A stretch of DNA of 64,000 nucleotides from Scandinavium vulneris_A (GCA_046518185.1 JBKGRZ010000005.1:248001-312000); one strand, 5' to 3'; counted from the first letter of the stretch, positions 32,237 through 41,351 are shown. The notes: generated by a model from the sequence alone, not told the origin. A program made the numbers and translations.

Positions 32237-33694
32237 ATGACAATAACTCCACAACAACTGATCGCACTGCTACCGCTGCTGATCGTCGGCTTGACGGTGG
32301 TGGTTGTGATGCTCTCCATTGCGTGGCGACGCAATCATTTCTTCAATGCCACGCTGTCGGTTATCGGGCTGAACGTCGCCCTGCTGTCGCTCTGGTTCGT
32401 GGGTCACGCGGGTGCAATGGACGTGACGCCGCTGATGCGCGTCGATGGTTATGCCATGCTTTACACCGGGCTGGTGCTGCTGGCGAGTCTCGCCACCTGT
32501 ACCTTTGCCTATCCGTGGCTTGAGGGCTATTACGACAACAAAGAAGAGTTCTACCTGCTGGTGCTGATTGCAGCCCTGGGTGGCATTCTGCTGGCGAACG
32601 CTAACCACATGGCGGCCCTGTTCCTCGGGATCGAGCTTATCTCGCTCCCGCTGTTCGGCCTCATTGGTTATGCCTACCGCCAGAAGCGCTCGCTGGAAGC
32701 CAGCATCAAATACACCATTCTGTCTGCCGCAGCATCTTCCTTCCTGCTGTTCGGTATGGCGCTGGTGTACGCGAACTCCGGCAGCCTGTCGTTCCTGGCG
32801 CTGGGTAAAGCACTGGCCGACAACATGCTGCATGAGCCGCTGCTGCTGGCTGGCCTGGGCCTGATGATTGTTGGCCTCGGCTTTAAACTTTCTCTGGTTC
32901 CGTTCCACCTGTGGACGCCAGACGTGTATCAGGGTGCGCCTGCCCCGGTCTCCACCTTCCTGGCGACCGCGAGTAAAATCGCTATCTTTGGCGTGGTGAT
33001 GCGTCTGTTCCTGTACGCGCCGGTGGGCGACAGTGAAGCCGTGCGTGTGGTGCTGGGCGTGATTGCCTTCGTATCCATCATCTTCGGTAACCTGATGGCC
33101 CTGAGCCAGACCAACATCAAGCGTCTGCTCGGTTACTCCTCCATCTCGCACCTGGGTTATCTGCTGGTGGCACTGATTGCGCTGCACAGCGGCAAGATGT
33201 CCATGGAAACCGTGGGCGTGTACCTGGCGGGTTACCTGTTCAGCAGCCTCGGCGCATTCGGCGTGGTCAGCCTGATGTCCAGCCCGTACCGTGGCCCGGA
33301 TGCAGATTCTCTGTACTCCTACCGTGGTCTGTTCTGGCACCGTCCGATCCTGTCTGCCGTCATGACGGTGATGATGCTGTCTCTGGCAGGTATCCCGATG
33401 ACGCTCGGCTTTATCGGTAAGTTCTACGTGCTGGCGGTCGGTGTTCAGGCTCACCTGTGGTGGCTGACGGCGGCGGTGGTGATTGGTTCCGCGATTGGTC
33501 TCTACTACTACCTGCGCGTAGCGGTGAGTCTGTATCTGGAAGCGCCACAGCAGCTGAACCGCGATGCGCCATCAAACTGGCAATACAGCGCTGGCGGTAT
33601 CGTGGTACTGATTTCCGCGGTGCTGGTGCTGATCCTCGGTATCTATCCTCAGCCGCTGATAACGATTGTTCAGATGGCAATGCCGATGATGTAA
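32237..33694 (+). CDS. nuoN: NADH-quinone oxidoreductase subunit N (antiporter-like)
   Basis: A 485-residue antiporter-like subunit (ND2 homologue), as in E. coli. The conserved glutamate is in LFLGIELISLPLFGLIGYAY (about residue 133), and channel lysines lie in GFKLSLVPFHLWTPDVYQGAP (about 217) and near 247. It is next to NuoK and NuoM in the membrane arm. Last gene of the operon, followed at once by a strong terminator. Confidence 0.97.
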   Translation: MTITPQQLIALLPLLIVGLTVVVVMLSIAWRRNHFFNATLSVIGLNVALLSLWFVGHAGAMDVTPLMRVDGYAMLYTGLVLLASLATCTFAYPWLEGYYDNKEEFYLLVLIAALGGILLANANHMAALFLGIELISLPLFGLIGYAYRQKRSLEASIKYTILSAAASSFLLFGMALVYANSGSLSFLALGKALADNMLHEPLLLAGLGLMIVGLGFKLSLVPFHLWTPDVYQGAPAPVSTFLATASKIAIFGVVMRLFLYAPVGDSEAVRVVLGVIAFVSIIFGNLMALSQTNIKRLLGYSSISHLGYLLVALIALHSGKMSMETVGVYLAGYLFSSLGAFGVVSLMSSPYRGPDADSLYSYRGLFWHRPILSAVMTVMMLSLAGIPMTLGFIGKFYVLAVGVQAHLWWLTAAVVIGSAIGLYYYLRVAVSLYLEAPQQLNRDAPSNWQYSAGGIVVLISAVLVLILGIYPQPLITIVQMAMPMM

Positions 33695-33698
33695 AAAC

Positions 33699-33726
33699 AA
33701 AAAAACCCGCTTCGGCGGGTTTTTTT
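33699..33726. terminator. Bidirectional terminator between nuoN and cheV
   Basis: A7, then ACCCGC-TTCG-GCGGGT, then T7: a 6-base-pair stem with TTCG tetraloop, flanked by A and T runs on either side. It sits between convergent nuoN and cheV and can serve both. Confidence 0.93.
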
Positions 33727-33741
33727 ATGGATGTGTTTAAA

Positions 33742-34746
33742 TCACACCGACTGTAATCGACTGATCAGCGGCCCCTCTTCGCGACGGTCAGCACGCTCCA
33801 GCACTTCCTTAATCACCGATGACAGCTCGTTGATTTCGAACTTGGCGACGTAGCCATCGGCTTTCACTTTGCGGATATGATCTTCGTTGGCATTACCTGA
33901 CAGCGACGAGTGGATAACCACCGGGATTGCCTTCAGGCGCGGGTCAGATTTGATTTTGCGCGTCAGGGTGAAGCCGTCCATTTCGGGCATTTCAAGGTCG
34001 GTCAGTACCAGCGCAATCTTATCGGTCACCGGCACGCCTTCGTTCAGCGCTTCTTTCGCCAGCTTCTCAATCGTCTCCCACGCCTGCAGTCCGGTGATAT
34101 GCATTTTCGCCGGGATTTCCATCGCCTGGAGGCCTTTCTCCAGCATCGCCCGCGCGACCTTCGAGTCTTCAGCAACAATCGCTGTGGCACCCGGTTTGAT
34201 GCGCTGTTTCGGCGCGGTTAGGCGCGTGGCGTGCAAATCATGGTCAGCTGGCACGATGTCATACAGGATTTGCTCCACGTCGATAACCATCGCCAGGTTA
34301 TTGCTGTCTCGCTCATTGTCCAGACAGGCAATGCTGGTGATGTACTGACCGTTCACGGCTTTTTCTGCGGTATGCACCTGGGTCCAGTCGAGGCGAATGA
34401 TGTTCTCTACTGACTCCACCGCAAACGCCTGCACGCTGCGGGCATATTCGGTGATCAGCAGAATATTGAGGCCGCTTTCTGCTTTGCACCCCAGCACTGA
34501 CGGCAGGTCAATAACCGGGATAATCTGGTCGCGAATATTCACCATCCCCATCACCGGGGCCTTAATACCCGCCGGTTTGGTGAACGAGGGCATCGGCACA
34601 ATTTCGCGCAGTTTAAAAACGTTAATGCCGAACAGTTCGGACTTGTCACCTTCAGCCGACGCTCCCAGGCGGAACAGCAGCAGTTCAAAGCGGTTCGACA
34701 GAGTCAGATTGGCTCTGTCGTCGATATCTTTCTGGAAATTATCCAT
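33742..34746 (-). CDS. cheV: Chemotaxis coupling protein CheV
   Basis: A 334-residue protein with a CheW-like coupling domain (about residues 15-170; NIRDQIIPVIDLP near 70-82) and a C-terminal response-regulator receiver domain (about 187-320) with phospho-acceptor Asp250 in LVLTDLEMPEMDGFT and the acidic pair at 193-194. CheV links chemoreceptors to CheA and tunes the complex by receiver phosphorylation. E. coli K-12 lacks it; Salmonella carries one beside nuoN (STM2314, from memory). A near-consensus sigma-28 promoter lies just upstream, inside the end of rbn, so it is probably a late flagellar gene. GGGCAAG precedes the start. Confidence 0.94.
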   Translation of the reverse strand: MDNFQKDIDDRANLTLSNRFELLLFRLGASAEGDKSELFGINVFKLREIVPMPSFTKPAGIKAPVMGMVNIRDQIIPVIDLPSVLGCKAESGLNILLITEYARSVQAFAVESVENIIRLDWTQVHTAEKAVNGQYITSIACLDNERDSNNLAMVIDVEQILYDIVPADHDLHATRLTAPKQRIKPGATAIVAEDSKVARAMLEKGLQAMEIPAKMHITGLQAWETIEKLAKEALNEGVPVTDKIALVLTDLEMPEMDGFTLTRKIKSDPRLKAIPVVIHSSLSGNANEDHIRKVKADGYVAKFEINELSSVIKEVLERADRREEGPLISRLQSV

Positions 34747-34787
34747 CTTGCCCTCAGAGTAAACAGTCAGGTCGTGCCTTTACTCTG

Positions 34788-34814
34788 TTATCGGCAAATA
34801 TCATTAAAAGTTAA
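34788..34814 (-). promoter_or_regulatory. Sigma-28 (FliA) promoter of cheV
   Basis: On the minus strand: TTAACTTT, 11 bases, GCCGATAA. The -10 matches the FliA consensus GCCGATAA fully, and the -35 matches TAAAGTTT at 6 of 8 positions with the exact 11-base spacing. It lies 42 bases before the cheV start and overlaps the last codon and stop of rbn (34811-34813). Confidence 0.85.
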
Positions 34815-35731
34815 ACCAAAGGGAACACGCTAAAATCTTCTGCCAGTTCGCAGGGTTCAAATACGCTGCGACATTCGGCCAGCAGGCGCTGACAGCCGTG
34901 CCAGTCATAGCGAGAGCTGACGTGGGTAATGATCAGCTTGCCGACCTTCGCCTCGCGGGCCAGCTGCGCGGCCTGAACGGAAGAGGAGTGCCCGCGGCTG
35001 TTGGCTTTTTCCGCCATCTCATGCTCAAGCGTGGTTTCATGCACCATCACAGCGACACCCTTCGCCAGCTCAAGCGCGGCCGGGCAGGGGGCGGTATCGC
35101 CGAAAATGGCCAGGCTGATACCCGGTGTGCTTGGGCCAAGATAGTCCTGACCGTTCACAATGCGTCCGTCGGGCATTTCTACCGTCAGCCCTTTTTTTAG
35201 CTGCTGGAACAGCGGCCCGGCTTTAATGCCGTCGGCCAGCAGGCGGGCGGCATCGAGCGGGCCGGGCTTATCATGCTGGTCAATGCGATAGCCATAACAT
35301 TCCACCGGGTGATTGAGCGGATAAGCGCTGACCTTAAAAAAACCATCGTCAAACACCAGGCCGGGGGCGACCTCTTCAATGGTGAGCGGATAATCGGTCC
35401 ACGACCCGCTCAAACGCAGGGCGGTTTCAACAAACTCACGAATGCCTTTCGGGCCATAAATCGTCAGCGGCGAGGGATTCCCCTGCATCGAACGGCTGCA
35501 CAGCAGGCCCGGCAAGCCAAAAAGATGATCGCCATGCAGATGGGTGATGAAAATTTTATCGAGTTTGCCCGGATGATGGCTGGTCTTCAGAAACTGGTGC
35601 TGCGTACCTTCCCCGCAGTCGAACAGCCACATCTGCGAAAGGTTTGGCTGTTGCAAATTCAGGACCATCGACGTCATATTACGGTGACGGGTGGGTACAC
35701 CTGCGGATGTCCCGAGAAAAATCAATTCCAT
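34811..35731 (-). CDS. rbn: Ribonuclease BN (RNase Z homologue)
   Basis: A 306-residue metallo-beta-lactamase-fold nuclease (E. coli Rbn/ElaC 305). The zinc-binding motif THLHGDH gives His64, His66, Asp68 and His69; further ligands are in PLNHPVECYG, the Asp of FGDTAPC and the C-terminal HVSSRY. It trims tRNA 3' ends as an exo- and endonuclease in E. coli, where tRNAs encode CCA and so need it only partly. It is divergent from elaA. Its 3' end overlaps the cheV promoter. Confidence 0.96.
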   Translation of the reverse strand: MELIFLGTSAGVPTRHRNMTSMVLNLQQPNLSQMWLFDCGEGTQHQFLKTSHHPGKLDKIFITHLHGDHLFGLPGLLCSRSMQGNPSPLTIYGPKGIREFVETALRLSGSWTDYPLTIEEVAPGLVFDDGFFKVSAYPLNHPVECYGYRIDQHDKPGPLDAARLLADGIKAGPLFQQLKKGLTVEMPDGRIVNGQDYLGPSTPGISLAIFGDTAPCPAALELAKGVAVMVHETTLEHEMAEKANSRGHSSSVQAAQLAREAKVGKLIITHVSSRYDWHGCQRLLAECRSVFEPCELAEDFSVFPLV

Positions 35732-35784
35732 AACGCAATCACCTCAAAGCGTTAAATAAAAAAGACAGTATAACGGAGCACAAT

Positions 35785-36243
35785 ATGATTCAGTGGAACG
35801 ATCTTCATCACAGCCAGTTAACCGTTCAACAGCTGTACGCGATACTGCAACTGCGCTGTGAGGTGTTTGTGGTGGAGCAGGCCTGCGCTTATCAGGATGT
35901 CGATGGCGATGATCTGGTCGGCGAGAACCGACACCTCCTCGGCTGGCGCGACGGTGAGCTGGTCGCGTATGCGAGGATTCTGAAAAGCGAAGCCGAATTT
36001 GAGCCAGTTGTTATCGGTCGGGTGATTGTTAGCCAGGCGGTTCGGGGTGAAAAATTGGGCGTTCAACTGATGGAACACACCCTCGCCAGTTGCCTGCAAC
36101 ACTGGCCGCAGAAGGCGTTGTACCTGGGCGCGCAGGCCCATCTCCAGCCGTTCTATGCCCGCTTTGGTTTTGCGCCGGTCACCGCCGTTTATGACGAAGA
36201 TGGCATCCCGCACATCGGCATGGCGCGGGAAGCGAACTCGTAA
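35785..36243 (+). CDS. elaA: ElaA, GNAT-family N-acetyltransferase
   Basis: A 152-residue GNAT-fold protein, near E. coli ElaA (153). The early motif QLRCEVFVVEQACAYQDVDG is typical of the ElaA subgroup, and the acetyl-CoA-binding core is VIGRVIVSQAVRGEKLGVQLM (about residues 77-97; R-G-x-K-L-G pyrophosphate loop). LYLGAQAHLQPFYARFGF is the usual C-terminal motif. The substrate is not known. CGGAGCAC precedes the ATG. It is divergent from rbn across 53 bases. Confidence 0.93.
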   Translation: MIQWNDLHHSQLTVQQLYAILQLRCEVFVVEQACAYQDVDGDDLVGENRHLLGWRDGELVAYARILKSEAEFEPVVIGRVIVSQAVRGEKLGVQLMEHTLASCLQHWPQKALYLGAQAHLQPFYARFGFAPVTAVYDEDGIPHIGMAREANS

Positions 36244-36289
36244 ACCATTGTCTATAGTTAGCGGACAGGTTTAACCAAGGAGAAAACTG

Positions 36290-36595
36290 ATGGCATATCA
36301 TTCTTATGAATCACGTATCGACGACGATCTGGCCCTGCTGAGTGAGACTCTGGAAGAAGTGTTAAGCTCCTCTGGCGATCCGGCCGATCAGAAATACATT
36401 GAGCTTAAGCTGCGTGCCGAGCAGGCATTGCAGGAGGTCCAGGCCCGTGTTAGTCAGGCATCGGACACCTATTACTACCGCGCCAAACAGGCGGTGAATC
36501 GTGCAGACGACTACGTTCACGAAAAACCGTGGCAGGGGATTGGCGTCGGGGCTGCTGTCGGACTGGTTCTGGGTTTGCTGTTAGCGCGTCGATAA
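36290..36595 (+). CDS. elaB: ElaB, tail-anchored membrane protein (DUF883)
   Basis: A 101-residue protein, the length of E. coli ElaB. The N-terminal part is acidic and probably coiled coil (about residues 10-60); the C-terminus has one hydrophobic glycine-rich segment (IGVGAAVGLVLGLLLARR, about 84-101), which makes it tail-anchored in the inner membrane. Relatives such as YqjD bind ribosomes in stationary phase and are RpoS-controlled; ElaB has been linked to stress tolerance in E. coli. CAAGGAGAAA gives a strong ribosome site. Confidence 0.93.
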   Translation: MAYHSYESRIDDDLALLSETLEEVLSSSGDPADQKYIELKLRAEQALQEVQARVSQASDTYYYRAKQAVNRADDYVHEKPWQGIGVGAAVGLVLGLLLARR

Positions 36596-36613
36596 AAACC
36601 GCTCCCTCATCAT

Positions 36614-36648
36614 GGGTACTGCTTTTTTGAGGCAGTACCCTCTATAAT
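36614..36648 (+). promoter_or_regulatory. Hairpin after elaB and candidate menF promoter
   Basis: GGGTACTGC (36614-36622) pairs perfectly with GCAGTACCC (36632-36640), a 9-base-pair stem that may end elaB transcripts, though the T-run lies in the loop rather than after it. TATAAT at 36643-36648 is a perfect -10 for menF, with a poor -35. Transcription would begin near 36655, just before the menF ribosome site. Confidence 0.55.
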
Positions 36649-36676
36649 GTGTGGTTTTTATCTGAGGGAGGTTCGC

Positions 36677-37966
36677 GTGCATTCCATTACCGCTGCGCTG
36701 GAAAACCTGTTGGGTTTTCTGTCCGATGACATACCTGATGCGGCTGGTTCGCGAATTTTCGATACATCCTTCCCTCTGAATGACGCCTTTGATCCTCTCA
36801 GCTGGCTTTGTAGTCAGACTCAATTCCCGCAGTTTTATTGGCAACACCGCAACGGTCATGAAGAAGTCGCGGCTCTTGGCGCGGTGCGACAGTTTACCTC
36901 TCTGGCGCAGGCCAATGCTTTCCTCCAGCAGGATCAAACCACTCTGCGTATTTGGGGACTGAACGCCTTCGAACCGGAAAACGGACAACTGTTTTTGCCG
37001 CGTCTGGAATGGCGACGCGATGCGGGGAAAGCCACATTACGCCTGACGCTCAGCAGTGATATTTCCCTGCGAGACGACGCCCATCAGGCCAACGCATTTT
37101 TAACCACCTTACTGCCTTCACGCACGCTACCCACCCTACGCGGTGAGCTAAAAGGCGAGCGTCATTTCCCTGACCACGCGGGATGGGTAGGTCTGATAGA
37201 CGCCGCCACCGACACCATTGCGCGTGGTGCGCTCGATAAGGTGGTCCTCGCCCGCGCCACCGATTTACGTTTTGCCAGCCCGCTGCACGCCGGGGCGATG
37301 ATGGCCGCCAGCCGTCGCGTGAATCTCAACTGCTACCACTTTCTGATGGCCTTCGGGGCGCAAAGCGCATTTTTAGGATCGACCCCGGAACGGCTTTGGC
37401 GGCGGCAGGGCACCCAACTTGAAACCGAAGCGCTGGCAGGCACGGTGGCGAGCCATTCGGATGAAAAACAGGCCCGACATTTTGCCGACTGGCTGATGCA
37501 CGATGATAAAAATCAGCGTGAAAATCTGCTGGTGGTGGAAGATATCTGCCAGCGTTTACAGCAGGAGGTCAGCGCCCTTGAAGTGCTGCCCCCGCAGGTG
37601 ATTCGCCTGCGCAAGGTGCAGCATCTGCGGCGCTGTATCCAGGCCGAACTGAAAAAACCTGACGACACACGCTGCCTGTCTCAACTCCAGCCCACTGCGG
37701 CAGTCGCCGGATTACCGCGTGAACAGGCGCGGCGGTTTATCGACAATCACGAGCCCTTCGTCCGGGAATGGTACGCCGGTTCTGCTGGCTATCTCAGCCT
37801 CGCGCAAAGTGAGTTTTGCGTGGCGCTGCGGTCGGCGAAAGTCACCGGCGAGATAGCGCGACTGTATGCCGGGGCGGGTATTGTTCGAGGGTCTGATCCT
37901 GAGCAGGAATGGCAGGAAATCACCCAAAAAGCGGCGGGGCTTCGTTCACTGTTACTTTCCGAATAA
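36677..37966 (+). CDS. menF: Isochorismate synthase MenF
   Basis: A 429-residue chorismate-binding enzyme (E. coli 431) that makes isochorismate for menaquinone. The C-terminal half is the catalytic fold: KVVLARATDL (with the lysine general base near 190), GSTPERLWRR, the EALAGT segment and the end RLYAGAGIVRGSDPEQEWQE carrying Mg2+ ligands. I choose GTG at 36677 because GGGAGG lies 5 bases upstream and VHSITAALENLL aligns with E. coli MQSLTTALENLL. The upstream in-frame ATG at 36647 falls within the likely -10 hexamer and would not be transcribed from it. First gene of menFDHBCE. Confidence 0.94.
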   Translation: MHSITAALENLLGFLSDDIPDAAGSRIFDTSFPLNDAFDPLSWLCSQTQFPQFYWQHRNGHEEVAALGAVRQFTSLAQANAFLQQDQTTLRIWGLNAFEPENGQLFLPRLEWRRDAGKATLRLTLSSDISLRDDAHQANAFLTTLLPSRTLPTLRGELKGERHFPDHAGWVGLIDAATDTIARGALDKVVLARATDLRFASPLHAGAMMAASRRVNLNCYHFLMAFGAQSAFLGSTPERLWRRQGTQLETEALAGTVASHSDEKQARHFADWLMHDDKNQRENLLVVEDICQRLQQEVSALEVLPPQVIRLRKVQHLRRCIQAELKKPDDTRCLSQLQPTAAVAGLPREQARRFIDNHEPFVREWYAGSAGYLSLAQSEFCVALRSAKVTGEIARLYAGAGIVRGSDPEQEWQEITQKAAGLRSLLLSE

Positions 37967-38044
37967 CAGATAACCGACTCATATCAATAACCTGTCGCTA
38001 TCACTCATCTATAATAATCAGCAAAATTGATACTGGACAATATC

Positions 38045-39715
38045 ATGTCAGTAAGCGCATTTAACCGACGCTGGGCGGCGGTAATCCTTGAAGCACTAAC
38101 CCGCCACGGCGTGCAGCACGTCTGCATTGCGCCGGGGTCGCGTTCAACGCCGTTGACGCTGGCGGCGGCTGAAAACCGCGCACTGATAGCTCACACCCAT
38201 TTTGACGAGCGTGGCCTCGGTCACCTGGCGCTGGGGCTGGCGAAAGCGAGCCAACAGCCGGTGGCAGTCATTGTCACCTCCGGTACCGCGGTGGCGAATC
38301 TCTATCCCGCCCTGATTGAGGCCGGGCTGACCGGCGAAAAACTGATCCTGCTGACCGCCGACCGCCCGCCGGAACTGATCGACTGCGGCGCTAATCAGGC
38401 CATTCGCCAACCGGGCATTTTCAGCTCTCATCCTTCTCAAGCGCTTTCGCTGCCGCGTCCGAGTCATGATATTCCGGCCCGCTGGCTGGTCTCGTCGATC
38501 GACAACGCGCTGGGCCAGCTGCACAGCGGCGGGGTGCATATCAACTGTCCGTTTGCCGAACCGCTGTATGGCGAAATGGACGACACTGGCCTCGACTGGC
38601 AGCAGACGCTGGGCAACTGGTGGCAAAGCGACAAGCCGTGGCTGCGCGAAGCCCTGCATCTGGAAAGTGAACCGCAGCGCGACTGGTTTTTCTGGCGACA
38701 AAAACGCGGGGTGGTGGTTGCCGGGCGCATGAATGCTGCGGAAGGCAAAAAAGTGGCAGAGTGGGCGAAAACCCTCGGCTGGCCGCTGATTGGCGATGTC
38801 CTGTCGCAAACCGGTCAACCGCTGCCATGTGCGGATTTATGGCTCGGCAACGCCAAAGCGGTGACCGAACTTTCGCAGGCACAAATCGTGGTTCAGCTCG
38901 GCAGCAGCCTGACCGGGAAACGGCTCCTGCAATGGCAGGCCAGCTGCGAACCGGATGAATATTGGCTGGTGGATAACCTGCCCGGACGGCTCGACCCGGC
39001 CCATCATCGTGGTCGGCGGCTGGTGTGCCACATCGACAGGTGGCTGGATTTGCATCCGGCTGAACCGCGCCAAAGCTGGTGTGTGGATGTGCCAGCGCTG
39101 TCCCACCAGGCATGGCAGAAAACCGAGCTGCTGCGCGATACCTTCGGCGAAGCGCAGTTGGCCCACTGCATCAGCGATTACCTGCCCGATCAGGGCCAAT
39201 TATTTGTCGGCAACAGTTTAGTGGTGCGCCTGATTGACGCGCTTGGTCAGCTACCCGCCGGATATCCGGTGTTCAGCAACCGGGGGGCCAGCGGTATCGA
39301 CGGGCTAATTTCTACCGCTGCGGGCGTCCAGCGCGGCAGTGCGAAATCAACGCTGGCGATCGTCGGCGACCTGTCGGCACTGTACGATCTGAATGGCCTG
39401 GCGCTGCTGCGTCAGGTGTCGGCCCCGCTGGTGCTGATTGTAGTGAATAACAACGGCGGGCAGATTTTCTCCCTGCTGCCGACCCCGGCGGAAGAACGCG
39501 ACCGCTTCTATCTGATGCCGCAAAACGTCAATTTTGAACACGCCGCGAAGATGTTCGGCCTGCATTACCATCGCCCGGAAAACTGGGCGGCGCTGGACGA
39601 GGCGATGCGTGGCGCATGGCGTCAGCCGGTGACCACGGTTATTGAACTGGTGGTAAACGACACCGATGGGGCGCAGACGTTGCAGCATTTACTGGCAGAG
39701 GTCAGCCAGCTATGA
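38045..39715 (+). CDS. menD: SEPHCHC synthase MenD
   Basis: A 556-residue thiamine-diphosphate enzyme, the exact length of E. coli MenD. It joins isochorismate with the succinic semialdehyde unit from 2-oxoglutarate, the first committed step of menaquinone synthesis. Visible: the pyrimidine-domain motif APGSRSTPLTLA with the conserved Glu in THFDERGLGHLALG (about residue 55), and the cofactor-binding segment GDLSALYDLNGLALLRQ followed by NNNGGQIF (about 440-472). The ATG at 38045 matches the E. coli start MSVSAFNRR. A TATAAT at 38010-38015 may be a local promoter. It ends in a 4-base overlap with menH. Confidence 0.96.
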   Translation: MSVSAFNRRWAAVILEALTRHGVQHVCIAPGSRSTPLTLAAAENRALIAHTHFDERGLGHLALGLAKASQQPVAVIVTSGTAVANLYPALIEAGLTGEKLILLTADRPPELIDCGANQAIRQPGIFSSHPSQALSLPRPSHDIPARWLVSSIDNALGQLHSGGVHINCPFAEPLYGEMDDTGLDWQQTLGNWWQSDKPWLREALHLESEPQRDWFFWRQKRGVVVAGRMNAAEGKKVAEWAKTLGWPLIGDVLSQTGQPLPCADLWLGNAKAVTELSQAQIVVQLGSSLTGKRLLQWQASCEPDEYWLVDNLPGRLDPAHHRGRRLVCHIDRWLDLHPAEPRQSWCVDVPALSHQAWQKTELLRDTFGEAQLAHCISDYLPDQGQLFVGNSLVVRLIDALGQLPAGYPVFSNRGASGIDGLISTAAGVQRGSAKSTLAIVGDLSALYDLNGLALLRQVSAPLVLIVVNNNGGQIFSLLPTPAEERDRFYLMPQNVNFEHAAKMFGLHYHRPENWAALDEAMRGAWRQPVTTVIELVVNDTDGAQTLQHLLAEVSQL

Positions 39716-40479
39716 CCCTGCACGCCGTGGCGAAAATAGGGGCCCCTTATCTGCCGTGGCTGGTGTTCCTGCATGGCTTTTCCGGTGATAACCGGGAGTG
39801 GCAGCCGGTGGGCGAACAGCTCGGTGCGTTCTCCCGGCTGTATATCGACCTGCCTGGTCACGGCGGATCGGCGGCTTTCCCGGTGACCCGTTTTGCGGAT
39901 GTCTGCCTGGAACTGCAGGCTACGTTAGTTAGTTACAACATCCTTAAATATTGGCTGGTGGGCTATTCGCTAGGCGGGCGCGTGGCGATGTTTGCGGCGA
40001 GCCAGACGGAAATGCCCGGCTTGAAAGGGTTGATTGTTGAAGGTGGACATCCCGGTCTGGAAGATGAACCCGCCCGCCGGGCGCGCGAGCAATCCGATGC
40101 GCAGTGGGCGCAGCGTTTTCACCATGAACCTCTCACCGACGTGTTCGACGCCTGGTATCGCCAGCCGGTGTTTGCCTCGCTGAGCGAACCCCAGCGCCAT
40201 GAACTGGTGGCATTACGCGCGCACAATAATGGCCCAAGGCTAGCGGATATGCTGCTCGCCACCTCCCTGGCGGTGCAACCTGATTTACGCCCGGCGCTGG
40301 CCGCGCCTGCCAGAGACTATGCTTTCTGGTATCTGTGTGGTGAACGTGATGCCAAATTCCGCGCTATCGCGGAGCAACTGGCTGCACAATGCCACCTCAT
40401 TCCCCACGCCGGACACAACGCTCACCGGGAAAATCCTGGGGCGGTGGCCGGTTTTCTGAAACAGATTCTGAACGACTGA
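39712..40479 (+). CDS. menH: SHCHC synthase MenH
   Basis: A 255-residue alpha/beta hydrolase (E. coli 252). It removes pyruvate from the MenD product to give SHCHC. The catalytic Ser86 lies in GYSLGG; the oxyanion region is LHGFSGD (20-26); the acid is the Asp in CGERDAKF and the base His in HAGHNAHREN near the C-terminus. It overlaps menD by 4 bases (ATGA), so translation is likely coupled. The frame and length match the family without oddities. Confidence 0.95.
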   Translation: MTLHAVAKIGAPYLPWLVFLHGFSGDNREWQPVGEQLGAFSRLYIDLPGHGGSAAFPVTRFADVCLELQATLVSYNILKYWLVGYSLGGRVAMFAASQTEMPGLKGLIVEGGHPGLEDEPARRAREQSDAQWAQRFHHEPLTDVFDAWYRQPVFASLSEPQRHELVALRAHNNGPRLADMLLATSLAVQPDLRPALAAPARDYAFWYLCGERDAKFRAIAEQLAAQCHLIPHAGHNAHRENPGAVAGFLKQILND

Positions 40480-40493
40480 CGACAGGACTTATT

Positions 40494-41351
40494 ATGATTT
40501 ACCCTGATGAAAAAACGCTGTACGCCCCGGTTGACTGGCAGGACTGCTCCGAAGGTTTCGAAGATATTCGTTATCAGAAATCGTCGGACGGCATCGCTAA
40601 AATCACCATCAATCGCCCACAGGTGCGCAACGCCTTCCGTCCGCTGACCGTCAAAGAGATGATTCAGGCCCTGGCGGATGCCCGTTATGACGACAACGTC
40701 GGGGTGATTATTCTCACCGGCGAAGGCGACAAAGCCTTCTGCGCAGGTGGCGATCAGAAAGTGCGCGGCGATTACGGCGGATACCAGGACGACGCGGGCA
40801 CCCATCACCTGAACGTCCTGGATTTCCAGCGTCAAATCCGCACCTGCCCGAAACCGGTTGTCGCGATGGTGGCAGGCTACTCCATCGGCGGTGGCCACGT
40901 GCTGCACATGATGTGTGACCTGACCATTGCTGCGGACAACGCCATTTTCGGCCAGACTGGCCCGAAAGTCGGCTCCTTCGACGGCGGCTGGGGCGCATCC
41001 TACATGGCCCGCATCGTGGGTCAGAAAAAAGCGCGTGAAATCTGGTTCCTGTGTCGTCAGTACGACGCTAAACAGGCGCTGGACATGGGCTTGGTCAACA
41101 CCGTGGTGCCGTTGGCTGACCTTGAAAAAGAGACCGTACGCTGGTGTCGTGAAATGCTGGAAAACAGCCCGATGGCGTTGCGCTGCCTGAAAGCAGCCCT
41201 CAATGCCGACTGCGACGGCCAGGCCGGTCTGCAGGAACTGGCGGGCAATGCCACCATGCTGTTCTACATGACCGAAGAAGGGCAGGAAGGCCGCAACGCC
41301 TTCAACCAGAAGCGTCAGCCTGATTTCAGCAAATTCAAACGGAATCCATAA
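40494..41351 (+). CDS. menB: 1,4-dihydroxy-2-naphthoyl-CoA synthase MenB
   Basis: A 285-residue crotonase-fold enzyme, same length as E. coli MenB, that closes the second ring of the naphthoquinone from OSB-CoA. CAGGDQKVRGDYGG (about residues 83-96) forms part of the active-site loop, GYSIGGGHVLHMMCDL (about 129-144) the oxyanion hole, and QTGPKVGSFDGG (about 155-166) holds a catalytic Asp. ATG 40494 is chosen: AGGA lies 6 bases upstream and MIYPDEKTLYAP matches the E. coli start; the open frame extends 35 codons upstream into menH without homology. Its stop overlaps the menC start by one base. Confidence 0.97.
   Translation: MIYPDEKTLYAPVDWQDCSEGFEDIRYQKSSDGIAKITINRPQVRNAFRPLTVKEMIQALADARYDDNVGVIILTGEGDKAFCAGGDQKVRGDYGGYQDDAGTHHLNVLDFQRQIRTCPKPVVAMVAGYSIGGGHVLHMMCDLTIAADNAIFGQTGPKVGSFDGGWGASYMARIVGQKKAREIWFLCRQYDAKQALDMGLVNTVVPLADLEKETVRWCREMLENSPMALRCLKAALNADCDGQAGLQELAGNATMLFYMTEEGQEGRNAFNQKRQPDFSKFKRNP

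Noticed and set aside
32270..33454. 394-codon minus-strand frame across nuoN, rich in His and Gln
   Set aside because: The His/Gln-rich composition is what the reverse complement of a membrane-protein gene yields; nuoN is clearly the gene.
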